Source of the DNA: Mycobacterium sp.
Lineage (GTDB): Bacteria; Actinomycetota; Actinomycetes; Mycobacteriales; Mycobacteriaceae
DNA length: 64,000 nt
Direction of reading: 5' to 3'
Assembly: GCA_025965895.1 (NCBI GenBank)
Contig: JAOPWC010000074.1
Span: forward strand, 49,491 to 113,490
This document shows positions 43,912-53,546 of this stretch, piece after piece (within the stretch, counting starts at the first letter, position 1; each line of letters begins with the position of its first letter). The notes under the pieces were generated by a model. The model did not search any database, was not told where the DNA came from, and saw nothing but the letters and a program-made list of their open reading frames with translations. The translations under genes were made by a program, and so were the position numbers.

Positions 43912-45785
43912 TACGCCCCCTTCCCCGGGCGACGGACGGCCAGTACGAACGGGCCGATATTGCTGACGGTAAACCGTGGGTCCTTGAACAACCCCGCGTC
44001 AAGCGGAACCTGATAGCGGCGGACATTGGGTTGGTTGGGGTAGACGTCGGTCGCGAGCCGCAATGTGTAGGTGTCGTCGCCGCCGCGGCGCATCAAGAAC
44101 ACGGTCGGCGGCTGCCACGGCAGCGAGTCCAGCGCGCTGACGAAACGGGCGGGAGATTTCAGCGCGGACCAACTCCTGATCGCCGCCGCCCGCTGGTCGA
44201 ACTGGGCCAGCGGGTTCGCGTAGTGCGACGTCAAACCTTGAAAGCCCCAGTACGGGTAGTACGACAGGAAGCTGTAGTCGGCGGTCAGCACGACGGTTTC
44301 GTCGCGTGGTTTGCCGGTGACACGGCGGATCTTCTCGTCGATCTGTGCGTAGTACGTCTCGGCCCCGGGTGGGCGCCGGTCGGCGCGCTGGCCGTTGCCG
44401 TCGGTGTCGGTGTAGGCGACCACGATGTCGGAGCGCAGCACATTGGGAATGTCCTGGCTGAACGTCACCGCGCCGATGATGCCCAGCACGCAGGCGGCGA
44501 CGACGATCCGGCGGCCAACCGTTGGGTCGTAGCGCCTCGCGAGCGCCAGAGCGCCCTCGATGAACCCGAACGCTCCGGCGGCGGTGAGAAGCACGGTCAG
44601 CGTCGGCTGCAGCCGGAACGACAGCAAGGTGGTGCCGCCCAGGGTGGTCAGCATCGAGAGCAGCGACCACGCATAGAGGGCCAGCACGCCGATGGCCAGC
44701 GCGGCCGCCCGGGTGGACGTCCCGGCGCGTACCACCAACCAGAGGGTGCCGACCATGCACAGCGTCCCGAGCAGTGTGAACTGGAGCATCGGGAACGACA
44801 GCTGCGCCCCGTCGCCGGGCAGGTAGTGCTGCGCGCTGCCTGAACCGGCGGGCGAATCTCGCAACGCGGCGAGCAGATACGGCAGCCAGCCGATCAGGGC
44901 GATCGCCCCGGCGATGACGGCGATCACCGCCAGCCGCGACAGCGGCCCCCAGGGCGTGTGCTTGCGCTGTGCGGCGGCGGCGACCACTGCCATCACGGTC
45001 AGCGTGAACGCGCTGTAGGCCAACAGCAGCGTGTACCACAGTGCGGCGATCCCGAGGAACACCCCGACGCCGATCACCGCCGCCCAACCACCGGATCGCG
45101 AGGCACCCCTGAGGCCCGACCAGGCCAGCACCAGCACCGGCGGCAGCAGCACAGTGATCATCGCGGCGTATGGCTCGGTCGACGTGTAGGCCAGCGTCGT
45201 CGCGGCGGTGGCAGTCGTGACGATCAACGCGTATTCGAAGCGAAACATGCGCTGCCACAGCACGAATGCAACGGCCACCGCGATCGTGATCGAGGCTATC
45301 GCCCATGGCTTGAGCATCTCCCAGGCGGGAGTGCCCGCGAGCGCCGCGGCACGCCCGCCGATCCAGAACCAGCCGGGCGGGTAGTACGGCGGCAGGCCGA
45401 TGTACGTCATGTCGTGCAGCGCGGCGCTGTCGGCCAGCCGAGTGAGGTATTCGGTGCGGAACTGTTGGTCCACCGAGATGCCGAACAGGTACAGCTTGGT
45501 GGCGCCCAACGGCATCGCCAAGGTGACCACCGAAAACGCCGACAGGAACACCAGTGCCGCGACATAAGCGAGCACCCGGCGCCCTCGCTGCCACAACCGG
45601 GCCGCCACGAGTAGACCTGCAAGGCAGACGAACTGGCCGACGGTGGTCAGCGCGTGCAGCTGATTCGACGAGTTGAATGCCGGCCAGTGGACGCCCGCGA
45701 TCGCGATCAGCGACGCCGAGGCCACGAGGACGCCCACGACGACCGCCACGGCCATCTGGCCGACGGTGGCCAGTGCAGTCCTCAT
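43911..45785 (-). CDS. aftA: Arabinofuranosyltransferase AftA
   Basis: GT-C enzyme adding the first arabinofuranose residue to the galactan chain, priming arabinan synthesis. It has about 624 residues from ATG 45785, with an N-terminal helix, the catalytic-loop sequence [41 protein letters not shown], about 11 helices in total, and a soluble C-terminal domain. Longer starts exist, reading back into dprE2; the ATG two bases after the dprE2 stop is preferred, although no good ribosome site is seen and coupling is likely. It lies between dprE2 and embC in the arabinan operon. Confidence 0.93.
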   Translation of the reverse strand: MRTALATVGQMAVAVVVGVLVASASLIAIAGVHWPAFNSSNQLHALTTVGQFVCLAGLLVAARLWQRGRRVLAYVAALVFLSAFSVVTLAMPLGATKLYLFGISVDQQFRTEYLTRLADSAALHDMTYIGLPPYYPPGWFWIGGRAAALAGTPAWEMLKPWAIASITIAVAVAFVLWQRMFRFEYALIVTTATAATTLAYTSTEPYAAMITVLLPPVLVLAWSGLRGASRSGGWAAVIGVGVFLGIAALWYTLLLAYSAFTLTVMAVVAAAAQRKHTPWGPLSRLAVIAVIAGAIALIGWLPYLLAALRDSPAGSGSAQHYLPGDGAQLSFPMLQFTLLGTLCMVGTLWLVVRAGTSTRAAALAIGVLALYAWSLLSMLTTLGGTTLLSFRLQPTLTVLLTAAGAFGFIEGALALARRYDPTVGRRIVVAACVLGIIGAVTFSQDIPNVLRSDIVVAYTDTDGNGQRADRRPPGAETYYAQIDEKIRRVTGKPRDETVVLTADYSFLSYYPYWGFQGLTSHYANPLAQFDQRAAAIRSWSALKSPARFVSALDSLPWQPPTVFLMRRGGDDTYTLRLATDVYPNQPNVRRYQVPLDAGLFKDPRFTVSNIGPFVLAVRRPGKGA

Positions 45786-45787
45786 GC

Positions 45788-46549
45788 TCAGATTGGTAGC
45801 TTTCGCAAGATCGGCCGCGGGATGTGGCGCAGCACCATCATGATGTACCGGAACGTAGGCGGCGCCCATACCAGTTCCTTGCCCTTGGCCGCGGAATTCA
45901 CCGCCAGTTCGGCGACGTACTCCTTGTCGACGGTCAGCGGCGCTTCTTTGATGTGCGCGCTCATCCGGGTGCGGACCTGTCCGGGCCTGATCACCAGCAC
46001 CCGGACCCCGTACTCCCGCAACGCCTCCCCAAGGCCGAGATAGAAGCCGTCGAGACCGGCCTTCGTCGAGCCGTAGACGAAGTTGGACCGGCGCACCCTC
46101 TCACCGGCCACCGTGCTCATCGCGATGATCTGGCCGAAGCCCTGTGCGCGCATCTTCTCGGCGAGCAGGACACCGACCGACACCGCCGCGGTGTAGTTGA
46201 CCTCGGCGATCTGCACGGCTTTGCGCTGGTTCTGCCAGAGCTCCTCGGCGTCGCCCAGAAGCCCGAACGCGACGATCGCGACGTCGACGTCGCCGCCGGC
46301 GAAAGCCTGCCCGATGACGTTCGGGTGGGTCTCGGTCTCGACCGCGTCGAAGTCGATGAGCTCGACGGATTTCGCTCCGGCATTCTTCATCTGCGCGACG
46401 GCGTCGTCGCGGCCGGGATCGTCGGGGAGCGCGGCCAGCACGATCCGGGCCGACGCGTTCTGAAGGTAGCGTCCGCAGATGGCCAGCCCGATCTCCGACG
46501 TGCCGCCAAGAAGCAGGATGGTCTGTGGATTGCCCACGGCGTCAAGCAT
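45788..46549 (-). CDS. dprE2: Decaprenylphosphoryl-2-keto-beta-D-erythro-pentose reductase DprE2
   Basis: Short-chain dehydrogenase that reduces the keto intermediate made by DprE1 to decaprenyl-phosphoryl-arabinose, using NADH. The 253-residue protein has the nucleotide-binding motif [12 protein letters not shown] and the catalytic Ser...YxxxK as [21 protein letters not shown]. It begins directly after the dprE1 stop (TAAATG), so the two subunits of the epimerase are made together. Confidence 0.96.
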   Translation of the reverse strand: MLDAVGNPQTILLLGGTSEIGLAICGRYLQNASARIVLAALPDDPGRDDAVAQMKNAGAKSVELIDFDAVETETHPNVIGQAFAGGDVDVAIVAFGLLGDAEELWQNQRKAVQIAEVNYTAAVSVGVLLAEKMRAQGFGQIIAMSTVAGERVRRSNFVYGSTKAGLDGFYLGLGEALREYGVRVLVIRPGQVRTRMSAHIKEAPLTVDKEYVAELAVNSAAKGKELVWAPPTFRYIMMVLRHIPRPILRKLPI

Positions 46550-47917
46550 TTACAGCAACTCCAAGCGTCGGGCCATGTCAGATGCGAAGACCCCGTCGGG
46601 ATCCACCTTCCGACGCACCGCGATCCACTCGTCAATGCGCGGGTACATGGCATGGAAGGCCTCGGCGGTGGTGCGAGAATCCTTGGCGGTGTAGAGCCGG
46701 CCACCGAATTTCAGCACCCGTCGGTCGAGGTCGTTGAGGAACCCGTTGAGACCCGGGTTGATCGGGAAGTCGACGCACACGTTCCAGCCCGGAATCGGGA
46801 AGCTCAGCGGTGCCCGGTTTCCAGGCCCGAACAGCTTGAAGACATTGAGAAACGAGGAGTGCCCTGACTTCTGGATGTCGACGATGATGGACTTGAACTC
46901 GTCGACCGCCTCGGTGGGCACCACGAACTGGTACTGGCCGAAGCCGGCCGGCCCGTAGGCCCGGTTCCACTCTCCGATCATGTCCAGCGGGTGATAGAAC
47001 TGCGTCAGGTTCTGGATCTTGCCCCGATAGCTGCCGGACTTGCGGTACCACAGCTGAGTCATCGGACCGAAGGTGTATTTGTTGGCCAGTCCATTCGGCA
47101 AGATGTCGGGCACCGTAAAGAATTGCGGTGCATCGAATCTCAGCGGACTCTTCTGCAGCTTCTTCGGAAGCTGGTCCAGCTTCGCCAGTGAGCCGCGCGA
47201 TATCGCGGCCCGGCCGAGTCGCGGCGGCGGGCTGATCGCGTCGAACCAGGCGCTGGAGTAGGCGTAGTTGATCTCGCTGCCGTCGCTGTGGAACGCGATG
47301 GTCTCGTCGAGGCCGGCGGTCACATCCCCGTCGGCGACGAAGTAGGCGGTCTCGGTGGGCGTCATCTCGATCGTCGCCCGCAAGACGATCCCTGTCAGCC
47401 CGTTGCCGCCGACGGTGGCCCAGAACAATTCGGTCTCGGGGCCGTCCGGGGTGAGATGGTGCACGTCGCCGTCGGCGGTGAGCAGGTCCATCGTGCGGAC
47501 ATGGTTTCCGAAGCTGCCTGCGCTGTGATGATTCTTGCCGTGGATGTCGCATGCGATCGCGCCCCCGACGGTGACCTGCCGGGTGCCCGGCAGCACCGGA
47601 ACCCACAGCCCGAACGGCAGCGCGGCCTTCATCAGCTGGTCCAGGTTGACGCCGGCGTCCACGTCCACCAGGCGGGTGTCTGCGCTGATCGAGTGGATCC
47701 TGTTCACCGGCGTCATGTCGATCACCATGCCGCCGCCGTTCTGCGCGTTGTCGCCATAGGAGCGGCCCAGCCCGCGGGCGATTACGCCGCGGGTGCCGTC
47801 GGCGGCGCGGGCCACCGCTTTGGCGATGACCTCGGGGTCAGGTGTCGACAGCACCTCGGCAACGGTCGGCGCAGTGCGACCCCAGCCGGTGAGCCTCTTG
47901 GTGCTCGTGGTCAGCAT
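46550..47917 (-). CDS. dprE1: Decaprenylphosphoryl-beta-D-ribose 2'-oxidase DprE1
   Basis: FAD-dependent periplasm-facing oxidase, first half of the epimerisation of decaprenyl-phosphoryl-ribose to -arabinose; target of benzothiazinones. The 455-residue protein has the vanillyl-alcohol-oxidase FAD fold: [36 protein letters not shown] and [10 protein letters not shown]. Cys381 in GWNVCVDFP corresponds to Cys387 of M. tuberculosis, the residue attacked by benzothiazinones, and Lys is kept in [13 protein letters not shown] (here [13 protein letters not shown]). ATG 47917 is chosen over a much longer frame that reads through gtrA antisense. Confidence 0.96.
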   Translation of the reverse strand: MLTTSTKRLTGWGRTAPTVAEVLSTPDPEVIAKAVARAADGTRGVIARGLGRSYGDNAQNGGGMVIDMTPVNRIHSISADTRLVDVDAGVNLDQLMKAALPFGLWVPVLPGTRQVTVGGAIACDIHGKNHHSAGSFGNHVRTMDLLTADGDVHHLTPDGPETELFWATVGGNGLTGIVLRATIEMTPTETAYFVADGDVTAGLDETIAFHSDGSEINYAYSSAWFDAISPPPRLGRAAISRGSLAKLDQLPKKLQKSPLRFDAPQFFTVPDILPNGLANKYTFGPMTQLWYRKSGSYRGKIQNLTQFYHPLDMIGEWNRAYGPAGFGQYQFVVPTEAVDEFKSIIVDIQKSGHSSFLNVFKLFGPGNRAPLSFPIPGWNVCVDFPINPGLNGFLNDLDRRVLKFGGRLYTAKDSRTTAEAFHAMYPRIDEWIAVRRKVDPDGVFASDMARRLELL

Positions 47918-47949
47918 CGTCAAAGAGGGTACCGTGCGGGTTCCCGTAC

Positions 47950-48363
47950 TCAGCGCAGCCGGAAAATGACCGACCGCTGCACGATGAAGTTGATCACGGT
48001 CGCGGTGCCCTGAGCGATCACGAAGGCGACGGGGACAGCCCAGGCCCGATAGTGCAGAAGATGCAGAAACACGTGGTTCAGGCCGACCTGCACCGTGAAC
48101 GTGAGCGCGTAGAGCGCCATGACCGCGACGAACCGAGCTGTGCTGGGTGCCGCCTGGAACGTCCAGCGCCGGTTGATCAGGTAGGCCGTGATGGTGCCGA
48201 CGATGAAGCTGATCGACTTCGACAGGTCGACCTGCAGGCCGATGGCCATGTACAGCAATTCGTACAGCCCGAAGTCGACGATCGCCGACAGGCCGCCGGT
48301 GATGACGAACCGCAGTGCCTGCGTCTTGAGCGCAAGATTCGGCGGCGGGATGGTGTCGGCCAC
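47950..48363 (-). CDS. GtrA-family membrane protein (Rv3789-like)
   Basis: A 137-residue protein with four predicted membrane helices and the GtrA pattern: [27 protein letters not shown] and a basic C-terminus (QRSVIFRLR). The M. tuberculosis homologue was proposed as the flippase for decaprenyl-phosphoryl-arabinose and, alternatively, as a scaffold recruiting AftA; the question is open. It starts with GTG 48363, ends 32 bases before dprE1, and is the first gene of the gtrA-dprE1-dprE2-aftA-embCAB series. Its promoter must lie in the 160-base divergent gap with the CBS gene. Confidence 0.9.
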   Translation of the reverse strand: MADTIPPPNLALKTQALRFVITGGLSAIVDFGLYELLYMAIGLQVDLSKSISFIVGTITAYLINRRWTFQAAPSTARFVAVMALYALTFTVQVGLNHVFLHLLHYRAWAVPVAFVIAQGTATVINFIVQRSVIFRLR

Positions 48364-48523
48364 CCGCGAAGCTTAAAGCGCGCCGCCTCCGGCTAGTTGC
48401 AGCCACCCGCGCTCACGTGACGCCCGCGGGCGGCTGCGCAGCTTCACCGCATCCGCTGACTGTCGGGAGTCAAGGCATTGTAAAGATGCTGTATGGGCAA
48501 ACGACCCGGTCGTACCGTGAGGT

Positions 48524-48967
48524 GTGCACGCAGGCGATATCGCGGAAGACTTCCCCGTGGTGACGTTGCAATCCAGTGCACTGGAGGCCGCCGCCATGCT
48601 CGCCGAGCACCGGCTGCCGGGCATCGTGGTCACCGATGCATCAGGGCGCCCGTACGCCGTGTTGCCGGCCTCGCAAGTGGTCCGCTTCATCGTGCCGCGC
48701 TATGTGCAGGACGACCCGTCACTGGCCGGTGTGCTCAACGAGTCGATGGCCGACCGCAGCGCGGAGCGACTCGGCGGCAAGAAAGTGCGCGACGTGCTGC
48801 CCGAGCATCTGCTCGACGTGCCGACGGTGGATGTCGATGACACCATCATCGAGGTGGCCGCGATCATGGCGAGGTTGCGCAGCCCACTGTTGGCGGTCAT
48901 GAAGGAAGGCGCGTTGCACGGCGTGATCACCGCGTCGCGACTGCTGGAGGCAGCGCTGAAGCACTGA
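48524..48967 (+). CDS. Two-CBS-domain protein
   Basis: A 147-residue soluble protein made of a CBS pair (Bateman module), which usually binds adenine nucleotides and regulates a partner. CBS1 spans about residues 1-55 (VVTLQSSALEAAAMLAEHRLPGIVV) and CBS2 about 85-147 (VPTVDVDDTIIEVAAIMARLRSPLLAVM, GVITASRLLEAAL). The GTG at 48524 has GAGGT upstream. It lies 106 bases before an ArsB/NhaD-type permease in the same direction, suggesting that it gates or senses for the transporter; this is inference. No counterpart is recalled at this spot in M. tuberculosis. Confidence 0.82.
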   Translation: MHAGDIAEDFPVVTLQSSALEAAAMLAEHRLPGIVVTDASGRPYAVLPASQVVRFIVPRYVQDDPSLAGVLNESMADRSAERLGGKKVRDVLPEHLLDVPTVDVDDTIIEVAAIMARLRSPLLAVMKEGALHGVITASRLLEAALKH

Positions 48968-49073
48968 GCTCGCGTTCCATCAGACGCTGAGCCGCGGTCC
49001 ACCCTGCTAGGTTTGCTCCCGGTGTGCCGGGAAGCCTGGTCGGCAGTGATGTTCTGCGCGCCGGAGGTCCGAC

Positions 49074-50363
49074 ATGACCACGCTTGCGATCACGGTGTTC
49101 GTGGTCGTGTATGCGCTGATCGCCAGCGACCGCGTCAACAAGACCGTTGTCGCGCTCAGCGGTGCGGCAGTCGTCGCTGCGCTCGGTGTCGTCGGATCCG
49201 ATGACCTGTTCTTCTCCCGCGAAACCGGCATCGACTGGGACGTCATCTTCCTGCTCCTCGGCATGATGATCATCGTCAGCGTGCTGCGGCAGACCGGCGT
49301 CTTCGAGTACATCGCGATCTCCGCGGCCAAGCGCGCCAACGGTTCCCCGCTGCGGATCATGATTCTGCTGGTGCTAGTCACCGGGGTAGCGTCGGCGCTG
49401 CTGGACAACGTGACCACGGTGCTGCTGGTCGCGCCGGTGACGCTGCTGGTGTGCGATCGGCTGGCGATCAACGCCGCACCGTTTCTGATGGCCGAGGTGT
49501 TCGCATCGAACATCGGCGGGGCCGCGACACTGGTCGGGGATCCGCCCAACATCATCATCGCGAGCCGTGCGGGCTTGACGTTCAACGACTTCCTGCTGCA
49601 CCTGACACCGATCGTCGTGATCGTGATGATGGTGTTCGTGGCGATGCTGCCGTGGCTTTTCCGCGGATCGTTCGGTGTCGACCCCCAGCGCGTCGCGGAC
49701 ATCATGTCCCTCGAGGCGCGCGAAGCGATCCGTGATCCCCGGCTGCTGATCCGGTGCGGCGTGGTGCTGGCCGCGGTGTTCGCGGCGTTCATCGTCCACT
49801 CGGTGTTGCACGTCGAGCCGTCGATCGTCGCGCTGCTCGGCGCCGGTGCGCTCATCCTGATCTCGCGGCTGGAGCGCTCCGCCTATCTGGCCGCCGTCGA
49901 ATGGGAGACGCTGCTGTTCTTTGCCGGGCTGTTTGTGATGGTGGGCGCGCTGGTGAAGACGGGAGTGATCAACGACCTCGCCCGTCTGGGCGCCGGCGCG
50001 ACCGGCGGCAGCCCGCTGGTGGCGGTGATGCTGATCCTCGGAATCTCGGCGCCGGTGTCCGGTGTGGTCGACAACATCCCGTACGTAGCGACGATGACGC
50101 CGATCGTCAGCCAACTGGCCGCCGGGTTGGCGCACCATCTTCACTCCGCTGTGCTGTGGTGGGCCCTGGCGCTCGGCGCGGACTTCGGCGGCAACCTCAC
50201 CGCCGTGGGCGCCAGCGCCAACGTGGTCATGCTCGGCATCGCGCGCCGCTCGGACACCCCGATCTCGTTTTGGGAGTTCACCCGAAAAGGGGTGCTGGTC
50301 ACCGCCATGTCGATCGGGCTTGCGGCGCTGTATCTGTGGCTGCGCTACTTCGTGCTGGCCTAA
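49074..50363 (+). CDS. ArsB/NhaD-type anion or cation transporter (ion transporter superfamily)
   Basis: A 429-residue inner-membrane transporter of the ion transporter superfamily (ArsB, NhaD, CitM, P-protein types) with about 10-12 helices. The two repeated family motifs are [17 protein letters not shown] with [17 protein letters not shown] in the first half, and [17 protein letters not shown] with [19 protein letters not shown] in the second. The ion cannot be told from sequence; arsenite, sodium/proton or dicarboxylate transport are all possible, and no arsenic genes are nearby. A strong GGAGG precedes the ATG. The gene converges with wzm, 19 bases apart. Confidence 0.85.
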   Translation: MTTLAITVFVVVYALIASDRVNKTVVALSGAAVVAALGVVGSDDLFFSRETGIDWDVIFLLLGMMIIVSVLRQTGVFEYIAISAAKRANGSPLRIMILLVLVTGVASALLDNVTTVLLVAPVTLLVCDRLAINAAPFLMAEVFASNIGGAATLVGDPPNIIIASRAGLTFNDFLLHLTPIVVIVMMVFVAMLPWLFRGSFGVDPQRVADIMSLEAREAIRDPRLLIRCGVVLAAVFAAFIVHSVLHVEPSIVALLGAGALILISRLERSAYLAAVEWETLLFFAGLFVMVGALVKTGVINDLARLGAGATGGSPLVAVMLILGISAPVSGVVDNIPYVATMTPIVSQLAAGLAHHLHSAVLWWALALGADFGGNLTAVGASANVVMLGIARRSDTPISFWEFTRKGVLVTAMSIGLAALYLWLRYFVLA

Positions 50364-50382
50364 GGTGCCTAACGTGTCCGCG

Positions 50383-51213
50383 CTACACCCAGTACGGCAC
50401 CCGGCTGCGGTACTGGCGCATCGCGAGCGCGGCCAGCACCCAGCCGATCACGGTCAACACCGACACCACGACCCAGTGCCGCAGCTCCTGAGGCGCGCCG
50501 AGCAGCGGCGCCCGGACGATGTCGAGGTAGTGCAGCAGCGGATTCAACTCGATGATCTTGCTCCAGCGGCCTGCGCCCTGCTGGGCCAGCGTCCGGTCGT
50601 TCCAGATGATCGGCGTCATGAAGAACAACAACTGCACGACGCTGACCAGCAGCGGGCCGATGTCGCGGAAGCGGGTGCCGATGATCCCGAACACCAGCGC
50701 GACCCAGATGCAGTTCAGCACGATCAGGGCGAGCGCCGGGATCACCGACAGGTCGGCCCATGACCAGGGCTTCGGGTAGATGATCGCGATCACCAGGTAG
50801 ATCACGATGTTGTGGGCGAACAGCAGGGCCTGCCGCCACACCAGCCGGTAGACGTGCACCGACAACGCAGTCGGCAGCTGCTTGATCAGCCCTTCATTGG
50901 CGACGAACACCTCGGCGCCCTCCAGGATCGATGCGCTGATCAGCCCCCAGACGATCAACCCGAGCGTCACGTACGGCAGGTGTTCGGCCAGCTGCAGGTG
51001 GAAGAGCTTGGAGTAGAGCCCGCCCATGGCGACCGCGGTGGTGCCGGTGGCGATCGTGATCCAGATCGGGCCGAGCACCGACCGCCGGTAGCGCTGCTTG
51101 ATGTCCTGCCAGCCCAGGTGCAGCCACAACTGCCGGTGGCTCAGCCCTTCGGCTAGATCGCGGAAAGCGCGGGAGAAGGTTTTCGACTGCGCCGCGTCGT
51201 CGGTGATCGTCAT
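50383..51213 (-). CDS. wzm: ABC-2 polysaccharide exporter permease Wzm (Rv3783-like)
   Basis: Membrane half of an O-antigen-type ABC exporter, proposed to move lipid-linked galactan across the membrane before arabinan is added. The 276-residue protein has six hydrophobic helices and family features: LHLGWQDIKQRYRRSVLGPIW near the N-terminus and the PIIWNDR / LNPLLHYLDIVR segment near the C-terminus. The ATG overlaps the glfT1 stop (ATGA). Known in older annotations as RfbD. Confidence 0.9.
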   Translation of the reverse strand: MTITDDAAQSKTFSRAFRDLAEGLSHRQLWLHLGWQDIKQRYRRSVLGPIWITIATGTTAVAMGGLYSKLFHLQLAEHLPYVTLGLIVWGLISASILEGAEVFVANEGLIKQLPTALSVHVYRLVWRQALLFAHNIVIYLVIAIIYPKPWSWADLSVIPALALIVLNCIWVALVFGIIGTRFRDIGPLLVSVVQLLFFMTPIIWNDRTLAQQGAGRWSKIIELNPLLHYLDIVRAPLLGAPQELRHWVVVSVLTVIGWVLAALAMRQYRSRVPYWV

Positions 51214-52130
51214 GTGCCACCCGGACCGTGCTGCTCAGGGCGGCCGAACTTCTCATCACGCCCGAGCCGGCGCAGGCGCATCCACTCGAGCAGGCCCGCG
51301 ACGTCGCGGCGGGACACCAAGAAGAACCAGCCGAACCGCAGCCATTCCTGGGGCAGCAGCCGGCGCTGCCCGCGCTGCGACAGGAGATAACCGCGGTTGC
51401 GGTAGGTGAAGAACCGCTTGGTCGGGTTGTCCGGGTACTGGGTGTGCATGCGGCCGCCGAGGATTGGCTTGAACTCGCCGGCGCCGTGCGGGTGCAGATA
51501 CACCGCGTTCAGGCAGGTGCCGAACGGCAGCCCAGAGCGCACCAGCCGCCGGTGCACCTCGACCTCGTCGCCGCGGACGAACAGTCGCAGGTCCGGCACA
51601 CCGACCGCTTCCAGTGTGGTGGCCCGAAACAGCGCGCCATTGAACAACGACGCGATTCCGGGCAGCAGATCCTGATCCGCTTCGGTCCGCAGTTCGCTGA
51701 CGTACCTGCGCCACACGACGCCCCGCCGCAGCGGGAACGCGAGCCGCCGCGGGTCGTCGAGGTCGCAGACCATCGGCGACACCTCGGCGAGCCCGTGGCG
51801 TTGCGCGCAGGCCAGCAGGCTGGCCAGCACGGTGGAATTCTGCGGACGCCCGTCGTCGTCGGCGCACCACACCCAGTCCGCGCCTGCGGCCAGGGCGTGC
51901 AGCATGCCGAGGGCGAACCCGCCTGCGCCGCCCAGGTTTCGGCGCGACCCGAGATAGCTGGCCGGGACCGGTTGTCCCTCGACGAGATCCCGCACCCGCT
52001 CGTCGGCGTCGTTGTCGACGACGATCACGTGGTCGGGCGCGCGGGTCTGTGCGGTGAGCGCGTCCAGCGATTTGGCAAGCTCGTCGGGACGCCGATGGGT
52101 GACCACCACGGCGTGCACCGTGTCAGTCAC
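51210..52130 (-). CDS. glfT1: Galactofuranosyltransferase GlfT1
   Basis: Adds the first two galactofuranose residues to decaprenyl-PP-GlcNAc-Rha, priming galactan. The 306-residue GT-A fold (GT2) protein starts AVVVTHRRPDEL, with the metal motif WCADDDGRP and a later RGDEVEVHRR that carries the catalytic acid and His region. It is soluble and acts at the membrane surface. It starts with GTG 52130, overlapping the wzt stop by 8 bases, and overlaps wzm, so transferase and exporter are made from one message. Confidence 0.92.
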   Translation of the reverse strand: MTDTVHAVVVTHRRPDELAKSLDALTAQTRAPDHVIVVDNDADERVRDLVEGQPVPASYLGSRRNLGGAGGFALGMLHALAAGADWVWCADDDGRPQNSTVLASLLACAQRHGLAEVSPMVCDLDDPRRLAFPLRRGVVWRRYVSELRTEADQDLLPGIASLFNGALFRATTLEAVGVPDLRLFVRGDEVEVHRRLVRSGLPFGTCLNAVYLHPHGAGEFKPILGGRMHTQYPDNPTKRFFTYRNRGYLLSQRGQRRLLPQEWLRFGWFFLVSRRDVAGLLEWMRLRRLGRDEKFGRPEQHGPGGT

Positions 52131-52986
52131 CGGTAGCCGTCTCGGCGAGGATCTTCGCTACGTGCCGGGCGGCTTCCTCGCCTTCGTAGGCGCGCACCAC
52201 CTCTTCGATCCCGCCCGTCATCTTGATGGTCCCGTGGTCGATCCACATCGCGGTCTTGCACAGCCGTGCCAGAAACTCCGACGAGTGGCTCGCGAACACC
52301 AGAATGCCGGAGCGCTCGACCAGCTGCTGCAGTCGTGCCTGCGCTTTCTTCAAAAAATCGGCGTCCACCGCGCCGATCCCCTCGTCCAGCAGCAGGATCT
52401 CCGGGTCGATGCTGGTGACCACGCCCATCGCGAGCCGCACCCGCATTCCGGTCGAATACGTGCGCAGCGGCATCGACAGGTACTCGCCGAGTTCGGTGAA
52501 CTCGGCGATCTCGTCGATCTTCGACAGCATCTTCTTGCGGGTCTCTCCGAGGAACAGCCCGCGGATGATGATGTTCTCGTAGCCGGAGATCTCGGGGTCC
52601 ATCCCCACGCCGAGGTCGAACACCGGCGCGACACGCCCCTTCACGATCGCCCGGCCACGGGTGGGTTCGTAGATGCCCGACAGCAACCGCAGCAGCGTCG
52701 ACTTGCCTGCGCCGTTGTGGCCGACCAGGCCGACCCGGTCACCGGTGCTCAGCGACAGAGTGATGTCGCGCAACGCCTCGATGACGAGGACGTTCGACGT
52801 GTTCCGCCCGATCGTCCCGCCGGCCTTGCCCAGGAACGTCTTCTTCAGCGACCTCGACTTCGCGTCGAAGATCGGGAACTCGACCCACGCCTTGTCGGTC
52901 GCGATGCTGACGCCGTGCGCGACCGGACCGCTCGTCGCGAGCGGCTCGGCCGTGACGCCGTTGGCGGTCGGATCGGAGACGGACAC
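52123..52986 (-). CDS. wzt: ABC exporter ATP-binding protein Wzt (Rv3781-like)
   Basis: ATPase half of the galactan exporter. From GTG 52986 the protein has about 287 residues. Walker A is GHNGAGKST, the signature motif is the YSTGMRVRLAM segment, Walker B is ILLLDEGIGAVD and the switch His is in FASHSSE. The core starts near AWVEFPIFDAKSRSLKK. The first 24 residues are a low-complexity tail not expected in M. tuberculosis; the precise start is uncertain. There is no C-terminal carbohydrate-binding domain of the kind seen in some Wzt proteins. Confidence 0.9.
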   Translation of the reverse strand: MSVSDPTANGVTAEPLATSGPVAHGVSIATDKAWVEFPIFDAKSRSLKKTFLGKAGGTIGRNTSNVLVIEALRDITLSLSTGDRVGLVGHNGAGKSTLLRLLSGIYEPTRGRAIVKGRVAPVFDLGVGMDPEISGYENIIIRGLFLGETRKKMLSKIDEIAEFTELGEYLSMPLRTYSTGMRVRLAMGVVTSIDPEILLLDEGIGAVDADFLKKAQARLQQLVERSGILVFASHSSEFLARLCKTAMWIDHGTIKMTGGIEEVVRAYEGEEAARHVAKILAETATGD

Positions 52987-53024
52987 CGTGCTCTGTCTAC
53001 TACAGGGTCGACCGGAGTTGTCGA

Positions 53025-53546
53025 CTACAGGTACTGCCCGGTTCCCGGCTGCAGGGGTGCTTGCGGCGCCTGGGGCGGCGTCATGCCGGGCGGCAGCGCA
53101 CCCTGACGCATGTGCTCCAGCTGCGCCCGCGCCGCCATCTGCTGGGCGAACAACGCGGTCTGAATGCCGTGGAACAGGCCCTCGAGCCAACCGACCAGCT
53201 GGGCCTGCGCGATCCGCAGCTCCGCGTCCGACGGCACACCCTCGTCGCTGAACGGCAGGGCCAGCCGTTCCAGTTCGTCACGCAGTTCGGGCGCCAGACC
53301 CTCTTCCAGCTCCCGGATGCTGGTCGCGTGGATGGCCCGTAGCCGGTTGCGGCTCGCGTCGTCCAGCGGTGCGGCCCGCACTTCTTCGAGGAGTTGCTTG
53401 ATCATCGTTCCGATCCGCATCACCTTCGCCGGCTGTTCGACCAGATCGGTCACCGCCCGCTGGTCGTCGGAGTCGCCCTGCTGACCACGCGAGTCGCCAC
53501 GGCCGTTGATGATCTCGATGTCGTCGTCGTCGGTGCCGGTACTCAT
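53025..53546 (-). CDS. bpa: Bacterial proteasome activator Bpa
   Basis: ATP-independent ring-shaped activator of the mycobacterial 20S proteasome (Rv3780 in M. tuberculosis). The 173-residue protein has an acidic disordered N-terminus, a helical bundle (about residues 35-150) and a Pro-rich tail ending GQYL, the C-terminal motif that docks into the proteasome. The ATG overlaps the TGA of the upstream GT-C gene (ATGA), and the gene lies 38 bases before wzt, so a protein-degradation factor is expressed together with galactan export genes. Confidence 0.93.
   Translation of the reverse strand: MSTGTDDDDIEIINGRGDSRGQQGDSDDQRAVTDLVEQPAKVMRIGTMIKQLLEEVRAAPLDDASRNRLRAIHATSIRELEEGLAPELRDELERLALPFSDEGVPSDAELRIAQAQLVGWLEGLFHGIQTALFAQQMAARAQLEHMRQGALPPGMTPPQAPQAPLQPGTGQYL

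Noticed and set aside
46550..48406. DprE1 start far upstream, giving a protein of 618 residues
   Set aside because: The extra 163 residues lie opposite or across gtrA and have no similarity to DprE1; the ATG at 47917 gives the family length.
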